From NCBI GenBank assembly GCA_963576765.1, contig OY755207.1:22946760-23010759 (forward strand): a stretch of DNA of 64,000 nt, given 5' to 3'. Below are positions 53,537 to 64,000 of this stretch, piece by piece; within the stretch, counting starts at the first letter, position 1; every line of letters starts with the position of its first letter. The notes beneath the pieces were generated by a model. The model worked only from the letters and a program-made list of their open reading frames with translations, did no database searches and was not told the DNA's origin. The DNA is from Draba incana (lineage: Eukaryota > Streptophyta > Magnoliopsida > Brassicales > Brassicaceae). Position numbers and translations under genes: made by a program.

Positions 53537-54249
53537 GTAAGTGGAACCAAACGCCCTTGTCACCAAATCATTACACATTAATTAATGAGTAGTTGTTGTA
53601 CAATAGTAATGCTAACACAATCAAAGGTGAGAGGTCTCTCCTTTTTTCTCTCCTTTTTTTCAATGGGTTTTGGTTTCTTTAACCTTGAACCAATTTTGCT
53701 TTTGGTTTATTGGTTATTGGTGTTCATTTTCTCTCTGATTTTGTGAAACATTTGTTTTAACCTTAAAGATTTTGCTTTCCACAAATTTTAAACACAAAAA
53801 TATGATTTTTTGCCTCTGTCGAAATATGATTTTGCTTTAAGAAACATTGGCTCTAATATCACATTTGGATTTATTCTTTTTTTTGTGTCTGTTTGTATTT
53901 GGTTGCAATTATACAAAACACTGATTATTTGTACAAGGTTACTGATAGGGTTTTTTTATTGTTGATGACAGTTGACATGGTATAAGGTTACTGGCGAAGA
54001 CAAGTGAAGATGGAGCTACAAGATGCAGAAAGAATCCTTGCCAAAACCAATTCTCTGCCTCTGCAAACCTTGAAACTAGCTTTGCTTTGTTTATTTGTTT
54101 ACAGGGAAAAGGAATGAGAGAGTGGTTTGGTATCTCAAATATCAATCAGCAATTCGGAGACATATTCAGATTGGGCTTTATTGCTGATTTTATGGCCATT
54201 AACAAGAATTTTGTGATCATCTTGGCCTTTTAATTCTGATCAATTTTTT

Positions 54250-54500
54250 TCTCTTTTATAGGTATATACGGGTTCACTCAACCGTGAACTAGCGCTAGGA
54301 GTTGGAGGATTGCCAAAGGTTGTTAAATTAAGAGTATGAGATAAGACTAGTCAAGGTAAAGTATATTGTTTTTTCGTTTTTACTCAGTGAGTTCTCTTAA
54401 CGTGTGTTTATAGGAGAATATATGGTTTTATGAAGGTGAGACAATTCTAGCTATTTATACCATTAAGGAAGCTCCAAAGCTTAAAGGTACTATTTTTAAT
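54250..54500 (+). other. Two exon-like blocks of unknown origin in H2
   Basis: Blocks at about 54263-54338 and 54414-54487 are each bounded by a T-rich ATAG acceptor and a GT donor, as in spliced plant genes. The peptides (for example ELALGVGGLPKVVKL and WFYEGETILAIYTIKEAP) are not recognised. They may be part of another captured gene. Confidence 0.3.
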
Positions 54501-54845
54501 ATAACCCAAATAGACTTCCAAAACCCTATTTTCTAAAATTGATAAAAAATTAAAGATTTAATACTAATGCTTGTGTCTACTATTTACATACATATATCTG
54601 TAAATGACTGCAATAACATTATGTTTCTTAGTTAGGTCTTGTTTTGCTTTTTGTTGATCGATGTTTATTGTAAATGGGGCGAATGTAATCAAACATTCAT
54701 GTTAGATCATTTCTCTTTTTCACGCTTTTTGATTCAACATGCTTTTATTATGATTATTGATATGAGTCTTTGTGGGAATTTTTTTTTTTTTTTGCAGTTC
54801 ACTTTCTCCATGGTTTGTATTGGTTGTTGACAACTTGCTGATGGA

Positions 54846-55196
54846 TGTAACGCCCCGACCGCCCCTATCATGGGTCCCCGTCCACTCACAGGCCCGTGGG
54901 CCCACCATGTCCGACGGTCGATACGTTAGTTCCAAAGGCTCGGAAGTCATATTTACTTATCCTGCAAATCACCACGCGATCTTTTCTCGTGTGTTGACCT
55001 CACTCACACGGTACTGGAAATGACTTCCCAGTAGGTCACCCATCCTGAAACTACTCCAGCTCAAGCACACTTAACTCTTGAGTTCTCTCAAGACCTATGA
55101 CCGAAAAGATAAGTGCACTTTGGTGATATAGGTAGCCAAATCAATTCTTTTAAGCCTCTCCGCATATACCCATATGCCCTGAAACAGGGTGTCAGA
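54846..55196. mobile_element. Cassandra-type TRIM, solo LTR with 5S rRNA-like segment
   Basis: The sequence runs from TGTAACGCCCCGACC to CAGGGTGTCAGA and is flanked by ATGGA (54841-54845 and 55197-55201). At 55021-55086, minus strand, it carries a clear 5S rRNA-like segment: AGTTAAGTGTGCTTG and GGATGGGTGACC followed by GGGAAGTC. These cover the internal A-box and C-box of RNA polymerase III promoters. Retroelements with 5S sequences in their LTRs are the Cassandra TRIMs. Only one LTR is present. Confidence 0.75.
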
Positions 55197-55201
55197 ATGG
55201 A

Positions 55202-55670
55202 GCTATGGGATCTTGTTCGAAAAGGAACTCATTGTATTCTTTATTGTAATTAAACCATTCACAAGCTCCGAACTTCACTTTTGGATCTTCCTCTTCTCAT
55301 TTCATTTTATTCCTTGTTGTAATAATGTTCAACAAACTTCATTTTATTAATTCTTATAACCATTTGAATACAAAAGCCAAAATCCTCAATGCGGACTTGT
55401 AAAAGACCGGTCAAAAGAAAACCCGAAAAAGAAGAAAACAAAAAGTTGGTACCTAATCTATAGCCATATTGGGGATTGCGTAAGAGTTTATGAACTAAGT
55501 CTATAATTTTCATTGTATTCTAATGTCCCAAATTTAATGAATTAAGGCTTAAAAGTGTGTTTAATGTCAGTTCCTTTAACTTAACAAGAAAATAAGCTAA
55601 GTGCTAACCTAACAAGAAAATTTATTAATCCCACAATTGAGCTAAGTCTTTATAAATAAGCTAAGTATCC
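55202..55670. other. Noncoding, no feature recognised
   Basis: AT-rich sequence of H2 between the Cassandra-type LTR and the MULE deletion copy. I see no ORF with recognisable content and no repeat structure. Confidence 0.5.
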
Positions 55671-57770
55671 AAAAGTAGACTGCAATGGAAGTCTGCAAAA
55701 ATAAGTGGTGGTCTAAATATTAAATTTTTTGCATTTTTTTGTACCTTAGAATCATTTTGTGCCATTTCAACAAGATCCTTATGCGTAAAACCATCACACA
55801 AAACAAACATTCTCCCTCCTTTACGATTATCCACCTCTTAATGCCACGTACCATATTTCATAATTCAATCTCCATAAACAACATGTAATTGAACAACCAT
55901 CTGTAAATAAAAAAACATATGATGCTTAGTTAGCAACAATCGAAATCCAAACGTAGCCTTCCTCAAAGTGTGCAAAAATAACCTAATTGGTGGTACAAAT
56001 ATAAAATTGAGTTTGACATGCAAACCTTATAACTAAACATGTCCAAAGCATACACAATAACTATTATGACTTATGTGTAAGCAAAACATTTTTCAAAATT
56101 AACGAATAAATCTATAAAAATGCATTTTAGTGTCTCTGTAAAAATTTAGACTTCGCTTGGAGACTACATAGGTAGACTTCCAAGAAGAATCGGAAGTCTA
56201 CGTTGAATGAGCTAACTTGTCACTAAATGAAGAAATTAGATTTACCCCATAAATATTAGTCTTAAACAAGTGAAACTTATATATAGGATAGAGGAATAGG
56301 TACTACACATGTGAGAACAAAAAAAACAAGAAATCTCTTTCTATAATGACATATAATCAAGTTTTAAAAAACATTGTGTATTACGTAGACTTCCAGGGGT
56401 GTACTTTTGCATTTTAGGCAAACCCAGTGTATACTTCCTGGAAGTCTGCAAAAGTTAGTTTTGCATTTTACCAGAGGTTTGACTTTTTTTGCAGACTTCC
56501 AGGAAGTTTACACTAAAAAAATGGGTCAGTTTTGCATTTGACCATAGTTTGAATTTTTTGTGCGAAAGTCTACACAAGAAAGTAGACTTCCAGGAAGTCT
56601 GCAAGGGTTAGTTTTTCAATTGCAAAATTTTTGTAGACTTCCAAGAAGTTTGCAAAAAAAAAAAGGTTAGTTTTGCATTTGACCAAACGTCGTGGACTTT
56701 AAAAGTAGACTTCCTAGAAGTCTACACAGGAAAGTAGACTTCCTGGAAGTCTGCAAAAATTGGTCAATGTTTTTGATTTTTGGTCAAATGCAAAACTAAC
56801 CCTTGCAGACTTCCTGGAAGTCTACATGTCCTGATGCAAATGCAAAACTGACCTTACTTTTATGTAGACCTGCTAAAAAAAGGTTAAACCTCTGGTCAAA
56901 TGCAAAACTAACCCTGTTTACGTGGCACTAGTTTTTGTTGCCAAAGGAATCATGTAGACTTTCTGGAAGTCTACTTCACGTTTTTTTGCATAAATGGTCA
57001 AATGCAATTCTGACCTCTTCGTTGAATTGCAAACTTCCTGGAAGTCTACAAAAAAGGGGTTGTTTTCCCATCGTTTTAGAAGGACCCAAGAGACGATCAA
57101 CATAACGTTGGAAAGCTCCGACTCTCAGCTTTCCAGCGATACCAAGTTCATTTCCATCAGAGATTTGAGTAGAAAGTTATCTTTGTATCTGTACACTGCG
57201 ATATACTAGATCTTAAATTTCGATTTTGTAAGTTTCGATTATTTTTCACATATTGAGTTCATTTTTTTGCTTCCTCCACCAACAGAACTTGGAAATCTAA
57301 CCGATATTGTAGAATCCACGGTGTCATAAAGCAATATTTGTGAGAAATCGAAACTTATAAAGATTTATGAATGAAATTGTAGAGGGGAAGAAAGAAAATA
57401 AGTAATAAGGATTATAGAAGGGCATTAAGAGCTCGAAAATCAGTTGTTGAGCCATTATCAGCTCGAAATTGGTTGTCATGATGGATGTTCATGGTGGTTG
57501 GAAAATTGATGAAGATGACATTTCTATAAATAAGTTGATTTCTTTGGGATTGTTGAGACTTTCATATTTATTTGGAAGCCTACATAACAACAATGGAAGT
57601 CTACGTAATGACATTTTTGCATATACATAGACAGTTTAATGGCAAAGATTCAAAAGAAAGAAGAAAGAGAAAGAGAGGTGTAGTTTTGCAATTGACCACA
57701 AAAAAGGTATATTCATGAAACTGTCCCATGTTTGTATCGTTATATATAGACAGAGCTTTAACATATGGTA
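55671..57770. mobile_element. MULE-like unit 2: deletion derivative without transposase
   Basis: The left part (55740-55915) matches the N-terminal transposase segment of unit 1 (9110-9265). The middle has one copy of the 258-bp repeat unit (about 56165-56400). From 56395 on it matches the word-rich region 10640-11609 and then 51548-51700. The transposase core, GRF and E2-like genes are absent. GTAGACTTCC/GGAAGTCTAC words recur throughout. It shows the CACTA target site intact near 57586-57596. Confidence 0.75.
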
Positions 57771-57990
57771 TATTTGTGGGGAATAATTGACCATGGATAA
57801 AACGAGAACTAGATCAATGAAAAAAAGTAAAAATAAATTTTTTTGGTTAATGTTATATTTTACATGTTTAAAGTTTATGAAATATAATCAAAGAAGGATC
57901 GTCTAAACTTGTAAACATGATTTAGTTTTTATATCAAAGAGTTTAGTGATTCAAACAATATCTATATATATCAAGCGTATATACTTTATT

Positions 57991-58659
57991 ATTATTTTTT
58001 TTTCAACCAAACATTAATTAATTAAAAATCTCCCGATTGGAAACCTAAAAAGGAGGAAGATTGTTTACATAAGAAAACAAAAAATCCCATAATCGGGCAG
58101 CACGAGCTAATAAATCAGCGTGGACATTTAATATGTGAGGAATCAACAATAAATAGAAAAGAGGGAGTTGAACCCGGAGATCTTCGAACTTGGTTGCTAG
58201 GATGGCGAGCGCCGGCCAATCCTCCGGAGCTTCAACGAACTTTAGTAAATCTGCACAATCTATCTCAAACCTCTGACAATGCACACTATTTTCTAATATG
58301 CTACTCATCGGCCAAAGGAGGGCCCCTATCTCTGAGTGTAGAGATGAGTGCATCTGTCTAGTCCCTTTCGCACCTAATAATACCATTTGAGATCCCTGGT
58401 GACAATGCCACCCTAATCCAGAAGTGTTATGTGATTCCTTTCAAGATCCATCCACCTTACAACTCAAGACCCTAGCCATTGGTTCCGTAATGGGAGCTTG
58501 TGGAACTGATCGATGAAAGTGACTTTGGGCCTCATTCCATACTTTATGTTCATTAATAGCTTGAGTGAGTATCTCTTGTGAATCCTTGTCCACCCCCTGG
58601 ACGACTTTTTGTTTCTAGACTTCCATAAAAACCAAGCAATCTATGGGAATAATTCGGGT
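57991..58659 (-). mobile_element. LINE, 5'-truncated, with RNase H-like domain
   Basis: A 16-bp target duplication GCGTATATACTTTATT (57975-57990 and 58660-58675) brackets the insert. A T-rich run at 57991-58002 is the poly-A tail of a minus-strand element. The open part (58386-58045, continuing upstream through a TGA at 58441-58443) encodes the RNase H-like domain usual at the C-terminus of plant LINE polyproteins. It shows CKVDGS, LHSEIGALLW, RFEIDCADLL and HADLLARAAR, giving the D-E-D-D set. RT is missing through truncation. It inserted within H2. Confidence 0.85.
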
Positions 58660-59897
58660 GCGTATATACTTTATTGATATTCAAATTCTTCAAATTATAT
58701 GAGATATGAGACTATATTTTTTCAAATGACATATTAACCTATTACTTTAATCACTATATTATCTAAACTAGAATTTGAATTAAGAATATATGTAATATGC
58801 TTTTCTCCAAAACATTCTTTAAACATAAATATTTATTATAAATTAAATAATCCTCGCATCGAAACATAAATTGAAGGGACGATTCAGATTTTCAAATCCA
58901 TTACCACAAATCTCTTATGCGTTGTTCTCTTATAATTCATCGTTGGAATCTTCAAAATTCTATGAAGCCCCTAGATTCTTCTCATGGATTGTGCTAGGCC
59001 TGGGATTTCGGATAACCATTCGGTTGTTAAACGCGCGGTTGCATTGCAACCATCTTTCGAGGAATATTAGTTTCGATAACTGATTTGTTATTGAACATAT
59101 TAAATTCATAACTTAGGACAAACTCTAGATATAATATAAATTTCTCAACTATTTGGGTTTGCAAGTTTGTAATGATCTTGCAGTAGATTATTTCAAAAGG
59201 TTTTTGTTCAATGTACCAGCGACTGTTGTAGCTCTCGGATTGTTGTCGCCACCTCCTCTGTTGTGTAGGGGTTTTTCTAAAACTTCTATGGATTCTTCAT
59301 CACTTTATCATTACGTCTGAATTACTTGTTTCTTGAGCTAATGATATCATGTCCATAGTGTTATTATTATCCTCTTGCTAGACCACGTTTTGGAATAAGA
59401 TTAAAGTTTTAACTCATGGAACAATCTTGGTTAAATAATTGGATTTTTATTCGTCTTACCATCAGCTTCCGCGTCTTCTTGAAACTCAAATAATATTCCA
59501 TGAGCAAGCAATGGCTTTTGGCCGAGGAGCTGCTCCTCTCTGTTGTTTTCCTAATTCAATGGATATAAGACATGAAAAAAATAGGGGTAGAGCCATGCTT
59601 GTCAGGGAGAAAGAGAAGCTATGGTTGGAGATTTATGAGGTTAAAGCTTGATTTATTTCAGATTAAACTGTTTTCAAAGACTTTCTTTCATTTTTACACA
59701 CTAAATTGTATTATGATAGTGTAGTGACAAATTATGCTAGTTTAAATTGATTATTTGTTGAGTTTGAGGATACTATTTTACTATTTAAATGAAGTTCGCT
59801 AAGTAGCTTTGCAAAAATTAACGCAAAAAGAAATGGTTTTCTCTTTAGGATAAAATGAAAGAAAATAAGCCGCGCGTATACGCGGACTCTCATCTAG

Positions 59898-61487
59898 TAT
59901 GTTTTAGAACACTGGAACATATAAGTGTTGATTGCTTTGTATGCCGCCGAGTTTCTTGAGGGCCGTCTATATACATGTGCAAGTAGTTCGGTCAAACATA
60001 TAAATTAGAACCGAATTGATTCGGTTTCGATTCGATTTCGGTTATTAACTGAATAATCAAATCGAAACCTATACAAATCAAGTGCTTAATTAAAAATGAA
60101 ACAAAAGAACATTGTATGCAAAGTGTTTTGAGTCTAAAATCCATAATGAAACACCAAATGGAACACAAAATGAAACACAAAGTTCATATGCATAAGATTT
60201 AATACCGGAAGAACCGAAACCAAACTTGAAAATATGTACCAAGGGAAAGCTAAAAGTACAACATAACATGGTTAATTGAAAAATAACTAATAAAAAATTT
60301 GCAAAATTTATTCAAATTATCCAAACATACCAAACCTAGAACGAAATATTTATGGGTTAATTTATGTTTTGGATATTTCGGTTACCCATTGGTTTTTGGT
60401 TCGGTTTGGATTTAGTTTCAGTACTTCGATTCGAAGCACATAAGATCCATTGGATATTTTTTAAGAATCGGTTCAGATAATTTTGGATCGGTTTGATTTT
60501 TTGGTTCCGGATATTTTTGTCCACCCCTACTTTCGATTGGCCAAATAAAAATTGAAAATGATCCAAAGGAGAATCGAACTCAGGTTAAAATATTATGCAT
60601 ACTGGTATACTTATATACCAAATAGTATTTCAAAATCTTGAGATCAACAAAAATTTGGTTGCCTTGATATATTGAATGGATACTTGTACATGTATATTAT
60701 AAGCTACAATGTTTTAAACCTCTCTCTACGAAGATCAAATTTAGTAGAGACTTAGAAATTTTAAAAGACGCAAAAGTCATTTCGCCACGAATGGAGATGA
60801 CAAACCTTGCGAGCCCAAAATATCAATTATTTTGACATGTATATCAAAATACCGAACCGATCCAAAATTATCCCTGTTATACAAGTCAATTATTTAAATA
60901 CTTAAGTTTTTCAATATTAAATTTTTAATTACCCAAAAAGGAAGATGTTAAAATAGAAAAAAAATAAGCATAAAGTAATTTTACAAATTACATAAAACCT
61001 TTAAATGAATATTTATATAAGGTTTTTAGTTGAAAACGGGTTTTAATAAAAAGACATTTAACATAAAAAAAATAGGAAAAGAAAAATAGCAAACTATATA
61101 ATTAAAAATGGAAACGACCATGTTCTATTGTTATATATAGGTAGATGTTTAACATATATATATCCATGAGAAACACAAAATAAGTAACCGTGGGTGAAAG
61201 AGAACTAGATCAAGGAGAAGAGACAAAAATAAGTAAAATTTGGTTAGTTGTAAGATTTAATTATTACATATAGTTAGCTTTTCTTTCTTCTCATTCATCA
61301 ACCTCATAATCCACATGTATATTAAATTATATTTTTATTTAATTTCTATAGTTTTAAATTCAGTACATTTGGTTATATCATTATAATAAGAATTTCAAAA
61401 GTCATTTTTTATATTTTTAATTAAACTTGAAACCTTAAAACTTATATAAATATAGTTCACTAAAATAATAACAAGTTTAATACATAT
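59898..61487. other. AT-rich noncoding stretch with small repeat remnants
   Basis: A block at about 59985-60535 is rich in AACCGAAA/TTCGGTT words and ends TCCACCCCTAC, like the end of a small TIR transposon. At 61105-61260 the sequence matches 57720-57860 (around TATATATAGAC and GAGAACTAGATCAA). I see no gene. Confidence 0.5.
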
Positions 61488-62322
61488 TTTAACACCCAAT
61501 TTTTTTTTTATTAAACATTTGCGGAAATTCTCATAAAATAATTAAAACAATAATCCAGTAATTCTATAATCAGATTCCAGAACAATAATAGAAATCTAGC
61601 AACCTAAACACCAGGTTCTACTAGACTAAACAGAAGCAAATAAAACATCCCATCATCCCCTTCGTCGGCCTTGATTCCGCGATCACGCATTTCTGTTACC
61701 TGCAACACATGGTAGTAAGAGTTGCGTAAGTATTTCATAAATACTTAGTGAGCCGGTCATACCATCTATTGGCGTAACAAGCAGGCATCACGAAAACGTA
61801 ACAATTCACACCAAAAATCCATCACACAATCATCATGAAAACGTCATTCAACCGTCAAGGCCTAGAAACTACTGGTCGCGAACTCACCTCGGGTTTTTAG
61901 GAATGAAAAAGGACTACGATTTAGAACGAACAACCACGAATCAGACTCACTAACTCGGGGACACGACCACACCGCAAGAGAACAGCCTAGAACTCGATTT
62001 GAGTGGTTTCGGGAGAATTTATTTGCAACAGTTCTCACAAAAACACTAATCTCTCTCTAAAAATCACAAACTCTGGTTTCTTTTTCCTCTCACCTGCGGC
62101 CACTAATCTCCTCGAGTTTATAAACTGAAACCTAGGGCTTAGTCCCTAAACCAGCCCAAAATCCATAATTAAAACGTTAATTACCCGGTTCGACAAAAAC
62201 ACGTGTCGAGCGACACCACAACCGTGTCGATCGACACTTACATTTTCTTCGTGCCGCTCGACACCCCCCTGCTGTCGCTCGACACGACCAAAAATCTACA
62301 ATTTTCGACCGCGGATGTTACA
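61488..62322 (-). mobile_element. E6: solo LTR, chromovirus type
   Basis: On the minus strand it starts TGTAACATCC. It ends GGGTGTTAAA, where GGGTGTTACA is expected. The flanks are CATAT at 61483-61487 and 62323-62327. The interior matches the E3 LTR around CTAGTAGAACCTGG and the GTGATCGCGGAATC region. Word pairs are at 62205/62225 and 62253/62274 (20 and 21 bp apart) in the forms GTCGAGCGAC, GTCGATCGAC and GTCGCTCGAC. No internal domain is present. Confidence 0.8.
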
Positions 62323-63294
62323 CATATTATAAAATATCAAATAAGTCCTAAAATTAAACAATAAAAATTGATCTACAACTAAATTCATCAAGACAAATAT
62401 AAGTTCATACATACATAGAGTGAAAATAAGAGTATAAGAAAATATGAAAATAAGAGAAAATAAATTAAAATTACATCAAATGAAGAGAAAATAAATTAAA
62501 ATACGTATAATTAAGACAACTATTTCAATTATACGTACATAAAGTGAAAATATGAAAATAAGAAATTATTGTAATTTCAAAAAAAATAATATGACTTATG
62601 ATTTTATTTTTAACCCAAAAAACCGGAAGAAAATTGGGTAGTTCTTGATTAGTGTTTTCTGATTTTATTTTTAACCCAAAAAATTTTTTTTAATGTAACT
62701 ACAAGAGATTAAGAGGAGGAGGAAAAAAATCTAAACTATCAAGGAAATGTTATATACATCATGTCATGTAAGTGCAATACTACAATAAATATGTTGAAAC
62801 TATACAACATTAAATTTCAAAGTCAATATGTGACAGAATAGATGCATTTTAAAACTTTACATATGTACTTTATAATTTTTATTTCAAATAATTAAGATTT
62901 TACTCTACTAATAGTTTTGTATTATCAATGTTACTTAGCAAAAGCCATAGAAAAATAATATCTTGAAATGAAATAGTGAGAACTTAAAAATTAGTAATTA
63001 AATTAAAATCTATAGTATTGTGTTAAATAACACTAAACATTATGCTAAATAGAAAGTAAAACAATTAATTTCAAGAAGATAGGTAAGAAATTATTTAAGA
63101 TATTAATATATTTTTTTAAATAGTAACCATTAATATTTAAAAGTGGTTAGAAATCACTTCATATTTTCATTAAGTATTTATTTTGTCATTTGAAAATATA
63201 TTAATAATAGAGGAACCAACACAAACATACAACAACTGAGTTTGTACACACATAACCTTAACAAGCTGAATAACATTAGCTCAATCACCTAAAC
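62323..63294. other. AT-rich noncoding stretch
   Basis: Very AT-rich, with tandem-like AAAATAAGA motifs at about 62420-62580. I see no ORF or recognisable element. Confidence 0.5.
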
Positions 63295-63660
63295 CTAAAA
63301 CAAGAATCTTCTATAGTGATTAAAATCTACCTCAACGATTAAGGATATAGGTTCAAGCTTAGCAAGAAGGAAATACAACATATACTTCAAACAATCTTCC
63401 AAAGGCGACGGGAAAAAACCAAATGTGTAACACGCTAGAATTAAAATCCAAAGATAGATAAGATCCCACATAGACTTTACAAGTGGAAACAAGGAGCAAA
63501 CGATCCCTAAACCGGCTGAACCGAAACCCTTAACGAGAGCTGCTTCATACACAGATTCGGATAGAGACAAAGCGACGAGCCATTGAGAAGAAACTTGCAA
63601 GGTAAGACGAAGCACCAAAGACCAGAGCACACCCGAAAACGGTCTGAGAGACTAAAAACA
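63295..63660 (-). other. Possible membrane-protein gene fragment, not recognised
   Basis: A minus-strand frame of about 110 residues is rich in hydrophobic residues (for example WDLIYLWILILACYTFGFF). It begins only with a GTG at 63630, with a stop a few codons upstream. A second frame over its start (SQTVFGCA...) also looks protein-like, so there may be a frameshift near 63630. I do not recognise the family. It abuts the E7 LTR, which may have truncated it. Confidence 0.3.
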
Positions 63661-63689
63661 TACAATACGTAAAACCATAGATCGGAGAA

Positions 63690-64000
63690 TGTAACACCCG
63701 ATTCATTGATTAGAAGTCAACTGCCAAATATTAGTCAACTTAATACTAATTCATTGCTATTAAAAGTTTTCATACATTGGGAAACAACCAAGCTTTTTTA
63801 TGTTTTTAAACATTTCTACTGCGGAATACATAAATAATTAAAACCATTTAATAAACCAATAAACTCAATAATCCAGTAATTAAATAATTCCATAAATCCA
63901 ACAAAACCAAATATCAAATTCAGGAACGAATAAATGCCAGCAACCTAACAACACTGGTTCGCTAGGCTAAACAACATAAATAAACGACCCTATCATCCTC
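63690..64000 (-). mobile_element. E7: chromovirus-type LTR, cut by window end
   Basis: It starts TGTAACACCC on the plus strand, as E6 does. It continues with sequence matching the complement of the E3 LTR 3' part (GGTTCGCTAG, CCTATCATC). The element therefore lies on the minus strand and extends beyond the window. Confidence 0.75.

Larger units (their letters stand above)
53028..59897 (+). mobile_element. Helitron H2, carrying a gene fragment and later insertions
   Basis: It begins TCTTATTATATAAAAGAGAG, directly abutting H1. It ends with the hairpin CCGCGCGTATACGCGG at 59869-59884, then ACTCTCATCTAG and T. Inside are an RPS23 exon fragment, a Cassandra-type LTR, a MULE deletion copy and a LINE. 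No Rep/helicase gene is seen, so it is non-autonomous. The base before the 5' end is G rather than the expected A, which may reflect insertion at the H1 end. Confidence 0.65.

Noticed and set aside
1..64000. tRNA, rRNA or miRNA genes
   Set aside because: The only RNA-like segment is the 5S-like part of the Cassandra-type LTR; primer sites resemble tRNA 3' ends but are not tRNA genes.

Overview
This is nuclear DNA from a flowering plant, most likely a Brassicaceae species, in a transposon-dense and probably pericentromeric region. The pointers are Athila-type Ty3/gypsy elements with tRNA-Asp-like primer sites, a chromovirus primed by initiator tRNA-Met, a CACTA element, Mutator-like elements (MULEs), Helitrons, a Cassandra-type LTR carrying a 5S rRNA-like segment, and a GRF zinc-finger gene resembling the Arabidopsis At4g04775 family. 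I see no ordinary single-copy housekeeping gene. The only intact non-transposon gene models are a GRF zinc-finger protein (5.7-6.3 kb) and a ubiquitin-conjugating-enzyme-like protein without its catalytic cysteine (4.75-5.27 kb).

Layout. 1-2330: 3' part and 3' LTR of an Athila-like element (E0). About 2370-11609: left part of a large MULE-like unit full of the word GGAAGTCTAC/GTAGACTTCC. It holds two tandem E2-like genes, the GRF gene, a decayed transposase and a 258-bp tandem array. 11610-51547: a CACTA element (16-bp terminal inverted repeats, AAA target duplication) with a captured PPPDE/DeSI-like exon. It is swollen to 40 kb by a chromovirus (E3, 15611-51082, target duplication CTATT). 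Inside E3 lie a solo Athila-like LTR (E4), which contains a full-length Athila-like element (E1, 17324-29498, duplication GGTTC), plus two Athila-like elements without reverse transcriptase or integrase: E5 (30172-37577) and E2 (38286-46957, duplication GAGGG). 51548-51729: the right end of the MULE-like unit. 51730-59897: two head-to-tail Helitrons. The second contains an RPS23 exon fragment, the Cassandra-type LTR, a deletion copy of the MULE and a 5'-truncated LINE. 59898-64000: AT-rich sequence with a solo chromovirus-type LTR (E6) and the start of another (E7). The deepest nest has five levels: E1 in E4 in E3 in CACTA in MULE.

How the parts relate. E1 has one long gag-protease-RT-RNase H-integrase frame broken by a single in-frame TAG, and a downstream ATHILA-family ORF. 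E2 keeps gag-protease and the ATHILA ORF but no RT/integrase, yet its LTRs are nearly identical, so it probably moved in trans, perhaps using enzymes of an E1-like element.

The most unusual signal is a paired palindrome. E1, E3, E0 and E6 carry GTCGATCGAC-type words; E2 carries a different word (GACCGGTCGGTC). In both cases the words come in pairs usually 19-23 bp apart, about two DNA helix turns. They sit just upstream of the TATA box in U3, in the intron before the ATHILA ORF, and, in E1, in-frame in Gag and Pol linkers. I propose that these are paired protein-binding sites whose sequence has turned over between families while the layout was kept.
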